Shown: in pieces, positions 1 to 7,007 of the stretch | Layout of the letters: each line of letters starts with the position of its first letter | Position numbering within the stretch: the first letter of the stretch is position 1 | Assembly: GCA_947378515.1 (NCBI GenBank) | Contig: CANCKG010000001.1 | Coordinates: 1-15,394 of the forward strand | Source: Gammaproteobacteria bacterium | GTDB taxonomy: Bacteria; Pseudomonadota; Gammaproteobacteria; CAISUE01 | Direction: 5' to 3' | DNA: 15,394 nt | The notes under the pieces: generated by a model | What the model saw: only the letters and a program-made list of their open reading frames with translations | Told to the model about the DNA's origin: nothing | The model's database searches: none | Position numbers and translations under genes: made by a program

Positions 1-129
1 GCACTGTGCGCGGGAAACCCGCACGCAGTGCATGTTAAGGGGGAGAATCGCGATTCCCCCCTTAAAATCCCCCATCGCGTAAGGAGCCACAGCTCAGCTT
101 CTACGTAAAATGTAGTAAATGTGCTGAAT
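1..129 (+). repeat. Dispersed palindromic element, copy A (left end cut by window)
   Basis: This is a non-coding composite of palindromes. It holds a GC-rich hairpin at 1-31 (gcactg...cagtgc with a gcggg/cccgc core), an A/T-bounded palindrome at 35-65 (ttaaggggg...ccccttaa centred on atcgcgat), a second run of C at 68-73, and a terminal gtgctgaat at 121-129. The same order appears inverted at 8188-8324 and in the same orientation at about 15082-15380. The window begins inside the expected ATTCAGCAC left end, so only the right terminus is visible. It encodes no protein and resembles a MITE or REP-type composite. The repeat relationship was read directly from the sequence; mobility is inferred. 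Confidence 0.75.
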
Positions 130-143
130 AATAGATACTAATA

Positions 144-305
144 ATTTAACGTGTACCTATGGTGAACGGTATATCACTATTTTAGGTAGCTATACCGCTC
201 GCCATTCAAGATGCGAGGTTTGTGATTTAACGTGTGCCTATGGCGATGGGTATATCTCTATTTTAGATATATACCCATCGCACCTTGAGATGCGATGGGT
301 ATATA
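144..305. repeat. Two tandem 81-bp units, each with an internal hairpin
   Basis: Two adjacent units begin at 144 and 225 with atttaacgtgt(a/g)cctatgg and share a ...tattttag... loop. In unit 2 the arms 243-255 and 269-281 (gcgatgggtatat and its complement) pair perfectly over 13 bp. In unit 1 the equivalent arms contain cggtata/tataccg, so the stem has changed on both sides compared with gggtata/tataccc, as expected if the pairing is maintained. Unit 2 also carries a third, identical copy of the arm at 292-304, so 269-281 can pair with either neighbour. Function is unknown: candidates are a structured RNA, a switch-like element or a mobile-element end. Confidence 0.7.
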
Positions 306-330
306 TGATTTGTAGAAATACTTAAATTAA

Positions 331-470
331 GCAAGAAACACTCCGGCCTAAAGGCCGGAGTGTTTTAGACTTGGAAGAGGTATGCAAATCGAACAAGTCC
401 GCACCTTGTGAAACCTTAGGCGTAGGCCGAGGTACGGTGCTCCTACCGCCCTGAAGGGCGGGGTTTCAAA
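331..470 (+). mobile_element. Possible IS200/IS605-type palindrome-associated relic
   Basis: The segment is bounded by two hairpins: a perfect 13-bp stem with a taaa loop at 336-365, and ccgccc-tgaa-gggcgg at 446-461 followed at once by gtttcaaa. Between them lie further pairable segments (gcacc at 401 with ggtgc at 436; cctt/gagg inside). A hairpin near each end, no terminal inverted repeats and a right end reading gggcggggtttcaa are typical of IS200/IS605 elements, whose right end also carries the TnpB omega-RNA scaffold. A 15-codon open stretch ending in TGA at 409-411 could be a decayed TnpB tail, but no transposase or TnpB motif can be seen. The call rests on architecture only. The left hairpin could instead be a plain terminator. 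Confidence 0.4.
336..366. terminator. Perfect 13-bp stem-loop with short T tail
   Basis: The arms aaacactccggcc (336-348) and ggccggagtgttt (353-365) pair without mismatch around the loop taaa, and the right arm ends in a run of four T (363-366). The T tract is short, and the arms end in A/T on both sides, so it could act in either direction. It may equally be the left-end hairpin of the adjacent IS200/IS605-like relic. Confidence 0.5.
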
Positions 471-653
471 CCAGCTAAGGAATTTGGATAAAAGTACCAA
501 TCATGTTTGAAGCGCATCGAAAGCAACAAGCTCACGAAGCCTTGTTGCTCGAAACGGAAGAAGAAAAGCATACATTTTAATTTCCTTGCGTAAATGCGTG
601 ATGGTCTCCACTATTTGAAGTAGAGAATAAGACACACCAATTAGGAATATCTT
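367..653. other. Gene-free leader region upstream of the 476-aa gene
   Basis: From the end of the 336-366 hairpin to the ATG at 654 no convincing gene or RNA gene is seen. The first 100 bp belong to the suspected IS200/IS605-type relic. 481-653 contains a 25-codon open frame (503-580) without a ribosome site, and the leader of the 476-aa gene with AGGA at 643-646. No strong sigma-70 promoter was recognised; ttgcgt near 593 with actatt about 18 bp later is weak. Confidence 0.5.
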
Positions 654-2084
654 ATGGCCGTATATCTGAGCGACGCACAAAAAAGACATGAGGCTGAAGA
701 GTTAGTGCGGACTGAAAAAATTATAGCTCGCACACAACAAGAGACTGCTGAACTTAACCATGCACGAAAAGAACTCGCTGCGCTTAATGCAGCGCTAGCA
801 GAAGCAGAAGAAGTCAGAGAACTGAGTACCGAACGTGCTAATAGATATAACGAAGCAGTCGATGCTGCACAAATTGAAGCGCAAGCTGTCACTAACACGC
901 ATGAAGCGTTTAAAGAAAGCTTAAATACGCCAATCAAAGAAGTTAATAAGGATCGTTGTAGCTTTGATTTTAAAAATAATACCACTACGATAAAATCTTC
1001 TCGCGCTCTTATCAAGCCAAAGAATACGGCACAAGCGACTCAGTTTGCTACTAATTACTTAACGACTGATGCTAAAACACTTGAATTACCAATGGCTGTT
1101 GCGTCTAGGATGGAAGCGTTACCAACAGCCTTGTCTAATCCTTCTGTCGTATGGGAAGCGCATATAAGTCCTACGGTTACTGAAAAACTTCAATCACACG
1201 TAATAAGTCAACAACTTGACTTCAATCCAGTGATTATAAAAAGTACTTATGATCTTGATGGCAAGATTAGTATTGAGACGGATAAAGGTGCGACAGTCAC
1301 TCAGCAAACGGATCCTGATAACCTTTCTGGTTCTAGTTATACGGTAAAGCATCCAGATGGTTTATCAGAAAAAGCCCAAGCAATCAACGCCGGTGTCCTC
1401 TTAGCGCATATGATGGCAGCTGAGTACACGAATAAAGAAATCATTGCATTTGAAAATGATGCCAAGTATCAGCCTACAAAAAGTGTCTATGCGGCGCCTG
1501 CTGGCCTTAGGAAATTTCTGAGCGATAAAAATTCAAGTCAAGTCTACGCCCTTGAAAGTATTCAAGGGTATGCGACAGCATGTAAATTAGCCATAGAGCA
1601 TGAGAATAAATATTCTATTACTGACGGTGAACATATCATTGATCCGGCTTTAGTGAAAGGAGCTAGCTGGTTTGAAAAGTTTATAAATGCCGTTGTTACT
1701 CCATCGGTGGCGCCGACTGATCAAAGTCAAGCTGTACTCGCTGAAAAACCTGCGACAGATGTACCTGCGTCCACTGATTCAGGCTTGAAAGAAGTTGTTA
1801 CTGTAGCGCCAGAGGTTGCCAACGTCGCACCACCAAGCTCGACAGCATCAGCACTAAATCCAGTCGCGCACGACACTACTGCAGTGGAAGTACTTGAAGC
1901 TAAGCCAGAGGTTGCCAACGTTGCACCACTACCTGCCGCCGTACCACAAAGCCCGGTCGTAACAGCTGCAATTGCTAAAAATCCAAGCGTGGATAAAGAT
2001 GCGGTCGCTATTCGCAAAGAAGATTCGATCGCAAACACGAAGCAGACTCCCAGTTCTCCTGGCTCTGGTGCGTCAAATCATTAA
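654..2084 (+). CDS. Unrecognised 476-aa protein, coiled coil plus disordered tail
   Basis: I do not recognise a family. Residues about 5-90 are Glu/Ala/Arg/Gln-rich heptad-like sequence consistent with a long coiled coil. Residues about 100-345 look globular, with mixed strands and helices and only two cysteines (102 and 310). Residues 346-476 are an Ala/Pro/Val/Ser/Thr-rich, probably disordered tail holding the octapeptide PEVANVAP twice (386-393 and 418-425). There is no signal peptide and no membrane segment, so a cytosolic or type III/IV-exported location is likely. The ATG at 654 has AGGA at 643-646 seven bases upstream, a good ribosome site. The gene stands alone, is convergent with zapD, and follows a repeat-rich region. 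A secreted effector role in a host-associated bacterium is possible but unproven. Confidence 0.8.
   Translation: MAVYLSDAQKRHEAEELVRTEKIIARTQQETAELNHARKELAALNAALAEAEEVRELSTERANRYNEAVDAAQIEAQAVTNTHEAFKESLNTPIKEVNKDRCSFDFKNNTTTIKSSRALIKPKNTAQATQFATNYLTTDAKTLELPMAVASRMEALPTALSNPSVVWEAHISPTVTEKLQSHVISQQLDFNPVIIKSTYDLDGKISIETDKGATVTQQTDPDNLSGSSYTVKHPDGLSEKAQAINAGVLLAHMMAAEYTNKEIIAFENDAKYQPTKSVYAAPAGLRKFLSDKNSSQVYALESIQGYATACKLAIEHENKYSITDGEHIIDPALVKGASWFEKFINAVVTPSVAPTDQSQAVLAEKPATDVPASTDSGLKEVVTVAPEVANVAPPSSTASALNPVAHDTTAVEVLEAKPEVANVAPLPAAVPQSPVVTAAIAKNPSVDKDAVAIRKEDSIANTKQTPSSPGSGASNH
1808..1929 (+). repeat. 26-bp direct repeat coding for PEVANVAP
   Basis: Bases 1808-1833 and 1904-1929 (gccagaggttgccaacg(c/t)cgcaccac type) are identical except at one third-codon position and lie 96 bp, or 32 codons, apart. 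They encode the duplicated octapeptide in the disordered tail. The near identity at DNA level suggests a recent duplication or gene conversion within the tail, and recombination between the copies would remove 32 residues in frame. Confidence 0.85.
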
Positions 2085-2090
2085 GTTTAT

Positions 2091-2130
2091 GTGGTGTTTA
2101 AACGGCGCAAATACACAGTTTAAACGCCAC
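2091..2130. terminator. 13-bp stem-loop between convergent genes
   Basis: gtggtgtttaaac (2091-2103) can pair with gtttaaacgccac (2118-2130) along all 13 positions, counting one G-U pair in RNA, with a 14-nt loop. It begins 6 bp after the stop of the 476-aa gene and covers the 3' end of zapD, whose stop lies at 2098-2100. There is no good T tract on either side, so this may be a 3'-end-protecting or weak bidirectional terminator structure. Confidence 0.45.
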
Positions 2131-2874
2131 GTCTTGTTCGGTTTGACAGCGACGTTTATCAATGACTTTTAAAGGATAAAAACGGATGCTGATGCCATGG
2201 CGACCGATGCTCGTTTCGGGGAAAAATAAGGTTTGCTTTGGTAATTGAATGCGTAATAGTTGTAACGGTTGTCCTGGATTCAAGGTGGTTTGAAAAAAAC
2301 CACGTTCGGCATTCTTGCTAATAAACAGCGCACTGTCACGAATTAACGCCAACAACATAGCCACCGTTTGGTGCATTAAGCCAAGCTCATCAAAAAAATA
2401 CTGGATCGCTTGAAAACGTTCAGTAGCCGGTTGCAATAGCCATAATTGAAAGGTCGGTATTTCTTGTACGCAAGTGCCACTTAGATTGTGTAGATGCATC
2501 CGAATGGCCGTTAAAAAATCATTTTCACGTAATCGTTGACCGAGTTTTCCTTCGGTCAACGATAATTGTTCATTTAAGGTTTCCAGTTGGTTCAGCATGA
2601 CGGTTAATTTAGCTTGATTTACTTTTTCGGAATGCATTAAGCGTTGAAACGTCCCACATAAACGCGTTAATTCTTTCATTAGTTTACTTTTAAAATCAGG
2701 TCGCTCTAATAGGGTTAGCGCATGCAACATACTTTCTAATGCTAATCGGCTGGCTGCTTGCTCTTGATTCATTAAGCCTTGTTCAATAGACGCAAATAAT
2801 TCCGCTAATTTCAAATATAGACGGCATTGTTCATTAAATGCTTGTTCAAAGTAAATAGGATTGTAGCTATTCAC
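2098..2874 (-). CDS. zapD: ZapD, FtsZ-associated cell division protein
   Basis: ZapD (formerly YacF/DUF1342) cross-links FtsZ protofilaments and supports Z-ring assembly in the cytoplasm. At 258 aa it is close to the E. coli length (about 247). Matching features are the N-terminal FEQAFNEQCRLYLKLAELF helix, the GQRLRENDFLTAIR block, PTFQLWL, LALIRDSALF, the ERGFFQ segment and the C-terminal IRFYPL strand. The start is GTG at 2874, with AGGGGGA (read on the minus strand) five bases upstream. The nearby ATG at 2879 is out of frame and runs into TGA after two codons. It lies 82 bp downstream of pcnB on the same strand and may be co-transcribed with it. In many relatives zapD sits beside coaE, so this neighbourhood is different. 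Confidence 0.93.
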   Translation of the reverse strand: MNSYNPIYFEQAFNEQCRLYLKLAELFASIEQGLMNQEQAASRLALESMLHALTLLERPDFKSKLMKELTRLCGTFQRLMHSEKVNQAKLTVMLNQLETLNEQLSLTEGKLGQRLRENDFLTAIRMHLHNLSGTCVQEIPTFQLWLLQPATERFQAIQYFFDELGLMHQTVAMLLALIRDSALFISKNAERGFFQTTLNPGQPLQLLRIQLPKQTLFFPETSIGRHGISIRFYPLKVIDKRRCQTEQDVAFKLCICAV

Positions 2875-2956
2875 GACATTCCCCCTGAGTTTTGCATAAA
2901 TATAAACTGAATACCTGGTTTATCGCGCGTGTAGCAGCTAAATAAGTAAATCGGAT

Positions 2957-4378
2957 TCATAGCAAAGTCTCAGTGATCAGCTTTTTTTTGCGCCGCTTGC
3001 GACGTTTTTTGGGTTTATTTTTTGGTTCAACAGTCGCTATTGTTAGACGCAATTCGGCGTTGTTGAGTAAATTCATTCGCGTCTCGACATCAGCATCGTA
3101 AAATTGGGTCCACCATGTGGCAAGCGCTAGATCTTCGGGATTGACTTGTGCTCGGATCAATAAAAAATCATAACCAGCTCGAAATTTAGGGTGCTCGATT
3201 AAGCTTAACCATGATTTGTTAGGGGTAGCGCTAAAACGGTGTTGCAAATACCAAATATCACGCATGGTAGCCGTCAATCGTTTTGGAATGTGCAAATGTT
3301 TGACAGCCGTTGATAGAGTTTTTAAGATGGCGTGTTCGATCGTTGGTGTCGAGAGTTGAGTATCATCGGTCACGAGTTGTTGATTAATTAATAGCACCGG
3401 CCAATACCACACAGCTAACATGAAGGCAGGATTGATAGTTTTATATTCTTTCAAACGTTGATCGGTATTTTCGAGCGCTTTGGTGATCAACGCGACGCTA
3501 TAATGGCTAATATCTTTATTTAAGGCTTTCTGCACTTCAGGCATTAAAAAATCAAGTAACTGATAGTGGCGCAATAAGTGAAAAACGCTAGCTGCTTTCC
3601 CACTGACGATTACTTTGAGCATCTCATCAAAGAGTCTGGCCGGTGAAATATGGGCTAATAAGGCTTGCATCTTAGGGATGGCATCGATAATTGCTTGATC
3701 TAACTGCAAGCCCACCTTGCCAGCCAAACGAACCGCTCGAATTAGCCGCACCGGGTCTTCGCGAAAACGTACTTCTGGATCACCGATTACCCGTAATAAA
3801 CGCAATTTTAAATCACTTAAACCACCCACAAAATCGACGATGCTGAAATCGGCAATATTGTAATAGAGGGCATTGACGGTAAAGTCACGACGAATCGCAT
3901 CTTTGTAAATTTCATCAGCCGTCCCATAAGTATTATCACGTACCACTAAACCGTGTTCACTATGACCGTGGGTGTGTTGATCGGGGATTCTGAAAGTAGA
4001 CACTTCGATCACTTCGCGACCAAAGACCACATGCACTAATTTAAAACGCCGGCCGATGACCCGCGAGTTACGAAATAACCGCCGTACTTGTTCTGGGTGA
4101 GCGTCAGTGGCGACATCAAAGTCTTTGGGTTTCAAACCTAATAAAAGATCACGCACGCAACCACCAACTAAGTATGCCGAAAAACCTGAATCGTGCAGAC
4201 GATTCAATACATTGAGCGCACTAGCTGGAATGTGTTTCCGCGACAGTGTATGATCAGCGCGTGAAATGATGGTACCGCGTACGGCTGACTTTAGATTAGC
4301 GTGGGTTGAGGTACTGATTATTCTAGCCGGCTGATTCTTTTTTCGGCCAAATAGTTTCTTAAGCAATTTCTTAATAAT
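2957..4378 (-). CDS. pcnB: Poly(A) polymerase I, probable AUU start
   Basis: PcnB adds 3' poly(A) tails to RNAs, promoting decay. The class II nucleotidyltransferase signature AYLVGGCVRDLLLG is followed by KPKDFDV with the two metal-binding Asp (residues 82 and 84 counted from the TTG at 4366), then LFRNSRVIGRRFKLVHV, REDPVRLIRAVR and PARLFDEMLK. The last includes the Arg/Glu region that marks poly(A) polymerase rather than CCA-adding enzymes. The C-terminus is a Lys/Arg-rich tail (KPKKRRKRRKKK), probably RNA-binding as in E. coli PcnB. Length is about 470 aa, as expected. The only ordinary start codon is TTG at 4366, which lacks a ribosome site. AGGA (4384-4387) lies 5 and 8 bases from in-frame ATT codons at 4378 and 4375, so I favour ATT. 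Divergent from mutS, with a gap of about 20 bp. Confidence 0.94.
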   Translation of the reverse strand: MIKKLLKKLFGRKKNQPARIISTSTHANLKSAVRGTIISRADHTLSRKHIPASALNVLNRLHDSGFSAYLVGGCVRDLLLGLKPKDFDVATDAHPEQVRRLFRNSRVIGRRFKLVHVVFGREVIEVSTFRIPDQHTHGHSEHGLVVRDNTYGTADEIYKDAIRRDFTVNALYYNIADFSIVDFVGGLSDLKLRLLRVIGDPEVRFREDPVRLIRAVRLAGKVGLQLDQAIIDAIPKMQALLAHISPARLFDEMLKVIVSGKAASVFHLLRHYQLLDFLMPEVQKALNKDISHYSVALITKALENTDQRLKEYKTINPAFMLAVWYWPVLLINQQLVTDDTQLSTPTIEHAILKTLSTAVKHLHIPKRLTATMRDIWYLQHRFSATPNKSWLSLIEHPKFRAGYDFLLIRAQVNPEDLALATWWTQFYDADVETRMNLLNNAELRLTIATVEPKNKPKKRRKRRKKKLITETLL

Positions 4379-4387
4379 GATATTCCT
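4375..4387 (-). promoter_or_regulatory. Ribosome site and tandem ATT start codons of pcnB
   Basis: Read on the minus strand: TAGGAATATC-ATT-ATT-AAG-AAA-TTG. The Shine-Dalgarno core AGGA is 5 nt from the first ATT and 8 nt from the second, which is ideal spacing, but 17 nt from TTG. E. coli pcnB is one of the few genes known to start at AUU, where this limits translation. The sequence here fits the same arrangement. Confidence 0.6.
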
Positions 4388-4398
4388 ACTTTAACAAC

Positions 4399-7005
4399 AT
4401 GAATGATTCTAATCTCGTTTCTCATACACCAATGATGCAGCAATATTTACGGCTTAAAGCTAATCATCTCGATACATTAGTATTATATCGAATGGGTGAT
4501 TTTTATGAGCTATTTTTTGAGGATGCAAAAAAAGTCGCTCGTTTACTCGACATTACCCTTACAACCCGGGGTCAATCCGCTGGCAATCCTATTCCTATGG
4601 CTGGCGTACCTTATCATGCTATCGATAATTATATCGCTCGGTTGCTTAAATTGGGTGAGTCAATTGTGATTTGCGAACAAATTGGCGATGCTTCTGCCAG
4701 TAAAGGTTTAGTTGAACGGCAAGTAACCCGCATCATTACTCCGGGTACCATCAGTGAAGAACAATGGCTCGATGCTAAAAGCGATAATATTCTCTTGAGT
4801 GTCTATGATAACCCAGGTCAAGCCCATTTTGGGCTTGCTGCGCTAGATTTAGCGGGTGGACGCTTAATATTAGTGCAAGTGAGTGGTGTTGAAGGGTTAA
4901 TAGCTGAATTAGAACGCTTTGACGCGGTGGAAATCCTCTTAAATCTAGAAGCTGATGCATCGATGGCCGGGGCTTGCCGCAGTGTTAAACGTCGGCCTAA
5001 CTGGTGGTTTGATCTAGTCGCGGCCAATCGGGCTTTGCGTGAACAATTCGGTGTCAATGATCTAAGTTCTTTTAATGTTGAAGCGGTACCTCTCGCAATC
5101 CAAGCGGCTGGTGCGTTATTAAGTTATGTGAAAGAAGCTCAACGCGCATCCCTACCACATATTCAGCATTTACAGGTCGAAGCACCGACCAGTGGGTTGT
5201 TTTTAGATGCAGTGACGTTGCGTAATTTGGAATTGGTGCACAATATAAAAGGCGGCAGCGAGCATACACTGTTTAGTCTGCTGGATCATTGTGTGACACC
5301 AATGGGAACACGATTATTACGCCGCTGGTTAACACGGCCACTGCAAGATCGCACGTTGTTAAACGCACGACATGCCATGCTTGAACAATTGCATTTAAGT
5401 CATGCGAATGCCAATTTGCCAGAAATTGTTCGTTTGATGGGGGATTTAGAACGCGTCGTCAGTCGCGTGGCGTTAAAAAATGCCCGACCGCGTGATTTAG
5501 TTAATTTACGTCGCGCCTTGAGTGAAATTCCGAACTTGCAAACAGTAGCGGCTGGGTTGTTGGCATCAAACACGTTAAAGGATAAAGATTGCCGCGACTT
5601 GAGTACACTTTTTGCCATGATCACACCACTGCCAGCTTTGGTGACGCTCTTAACGCAAGCCATTGTCGATGAACCACCGGTGGTGTTACGTGATGGTGGT
5701 GTTATTAAAGAGGGTTATCATCAAGAATTAGATGAATTACGTCAATTGAGTATCAATGCTGATGGTTTTTTAGCGGAATTAGAACTGCGTGAACGACTCG
5801 AAACGGGAATTCCTTTATTAAAAGTTGGTTACAATCGAATTCACGGCTATTTTATAGAAATTAGTAGCGACAAAGCGCATAAAGCACCCTTACACTATGT
5901 TAGACGCCAAACCCTCAAAAATGCTGAACGTTATATTACCCCTGAATTAAAAATTTTCGAAGATAAAGCGCTTAGTGCAAGTAGTAAAGCGCTCAGTTTA
6001 GAAAAAATTCTCTACGAAGCCTTACTGACAATTCTGTTGCCATTTGTGCCAGCGTTGCAAACCATTGCTCAGTATGTAGCGCAATGTGATGTACTGTTGA
6101 GTTTGGCGATATTGGTAGATCAGCATGCTTGGGTTAAGCCTGAATTAGTAGCAGTTCCTGGCATCGACATCATTCAAGGCCGTCATCCGGTGATTGAAGC
6201 GGTTAGCGACCAAGCTTTTATTGCCAATGATGTTAATTTAACGCCAGAAAGATCGTTATTATTGGTAACTGGCCCCAACATGGGGGGTAAATCAACCTAT
6301 ATGCGACAAACGGCATTGATTGTAATTCTGGCCCATATCGGCAGCTTTGTACCAGCGAAACGTGCGGTGTTAGGTCCTGTCGATCGGATCTTTACGCGAA
6401 TTGGTGCATCGGATGATTTGGCGTCTGGACGCTCGACTTTTATGGTCGAAATGACTGAAACCGCGACAATTTTAAATAATGCCACGGCCCATAGTTTAGT
6501 GTTAATGGATGAAGTGGGTCGTGGTACCAGTACCTTTGATGGTTTATCGTTGGCTTATGGTGCCGCTCATTATTTAGCATCAAAAATAAAAGCACTGACT
6601 TTATTTGCCACCCATTATTTTGAATTAACCACTTTGCCTGAATGCTTAAGCAATGTGGTTAATATTCATTTGGATGCACTGGAATATCAAGAACACATTG
6701 TCTTTAAACATCAAGTGAAACCGGGTCCAGCCAGTCAAAGTTATGGCTTACATGTTGCACGGTTGGCAGGTGTGCCAGTATCAGTGATTCAATTGGCTAA
6801 AACAAAATTACGCGAGTTGGAAACGCAAGCCCAACCACTCATGTCAAAACCCACGTTAGCTTCTAATAAGCAACGCGATTTATTTAGTAATCCTATTGAG
6901 ATTACGCTTAAAGAAAAATTAGTAAGCGTTGATTTGGATCAGCTATCGGCCCGTGATGCGCTCGATTTATTGTATCAATGGCGCGATACGTTAAGTGAGA
7001 TATAA
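4399..7005 (+). CDS. mutS: DNA mismatch repair protein MutS
   Basis: MutS recognises mismatches and small loops and recruits MutL in an ATP-dependent way. The 868-aa length fits (E. coli 853). The mismatch-wedge motif is present as [12 protein letters not shown] (Phe35, Glu37), followed by [11 protein letters not shown] and ICEQIGD of the mismatch-binding domain. The core and clamp follow, with [11 protein letters not shown] and [14 protein letters not shown]. The ATPase has Walker [10 protein letters not shown] at 625-633, the [10 protein letters not shown] signature, Walker [15 protein letters not shown] (Asp704, Glu705) and the ATHYFELT switch. The C-terminal [16 protein letters not shown] resembles the MutS oligomerisation helix. 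No Shine-Dalgarno is evident before ATG 4399, and its promoter must overlap pcnB. All catalytic elements appear intact. Confidence 0.98.
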   Translation: MNDSNLVSHTPMMQQYLRLKANHLDTLVLYRMGDFYELFFEDAKKVARLLDITLTTRGQSAGNPIPMAGVPYHAIDNYIARLLKLGESIVICEQIGDASASKGLVERQVTRIITPGTISEEQWLDAKSDNILLSVYDNPGQAHFGLAALDLAGGRLILVQVSGVEGLIAELERFDAVEILLNLEADASMAGACRSVKRRPNWWFDLVAANRALREQFGVNDLSSFNVEAVPLAIQAAGALLSYVKEAQRASLPHIQHLQVEAPTSGLFLDAVTLRNLELVHNIKGGSEHTLFSLLDHCVTPMGTRLLRRWLTRPLQDRTLLNARHAMLEQLHLSHANANLPEIVRLMGDLERVVSRVALKNARPRDLVNLRRALSEIPNLQTVAAGLLASNTLKDKDCRDLSTLFAMITPLPALVTLLTQAIVDEPPVVLRDGGVIKEGYHQELDELRQLSINADGFLAELELRERLETGIPLLKVGYNRIHGYFIEISSDKAHKAPLHYVRRQTLKNAERYITPELKIFEDKALSASSKALSLEKILYEALLTILLPFVPALQTIAQYVAQCDVLLSLAILVDQHAWVKPELVAVPGIDIIQGRHPVIEAVSDQAFIANDVNLTPERSLLLVTGPNMGGKSTYMRQTALIVILAHIGSFVPAKRAVLGPVDRIFTRIGASDDLASGRSTFMVEMTETATILNNATAHSLVLMDEVGRGTSTFDGLSLAYGAAHYLASKIKALTLFATHYFELTTLPECLSNVVNIHLDALEYQEHIVFKHQVKPGPASQSYGLHVARLAGVPVSVIQLAKTKLRELETQAQPLMSKPTLASNKQRDLFSNPIEITLKEKLVSVDLDQLSARDALDLLYQWRDTLSEI

Positions 7006-7007
7006 GG

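Noticed and set aside
1..310. CRISPR array, suggested by the repeated units near the window start
   Set aside because: Only two 81-bp units, directly adjacent without spacers, and no cas genes nearby.
456..475. gggcggggtttcaaaccagc looks like a tRNA T-arm
   Set aside because: No matching acceptor, D or anticodon arms can be built around it, and the pairing ccgccc/gggcgg explains it better as a hairpin of a mobile-element end.
503..580. A 25-codon open frame (MFEAHRKQQAHEALLLETEE...) resembling the Glu/Gln-rich start of the 476-aa protein
   Set aside because: There is no ribosome site at usable spacing, it is very short, and the resemblance is only compositional. It could be a decayed fragment but is not supported as a gene.
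641..1015. 124-codon minus-strand open frame opposite the 476-aa gene
   Set aside because: Ser/Ala/Cys-rich translation typical of the antisense of a coiled-coil gene; no ribosome site or family.
1727..2038. 103-codon minus-strand open frame opposite the tail of the 476-aa gene
   Set aside because: Low-complexity Ala/Thr/Ser shadow of the disordered tail; the plus-strand reading has the ribosome site and continuity.
2877..2879. ATG near the zapD start
   Set aside because: It is out of frame with zapD and meets a TGA two codons later; the in-frame GTG at 2874 with a strong ribosome site is used instead.
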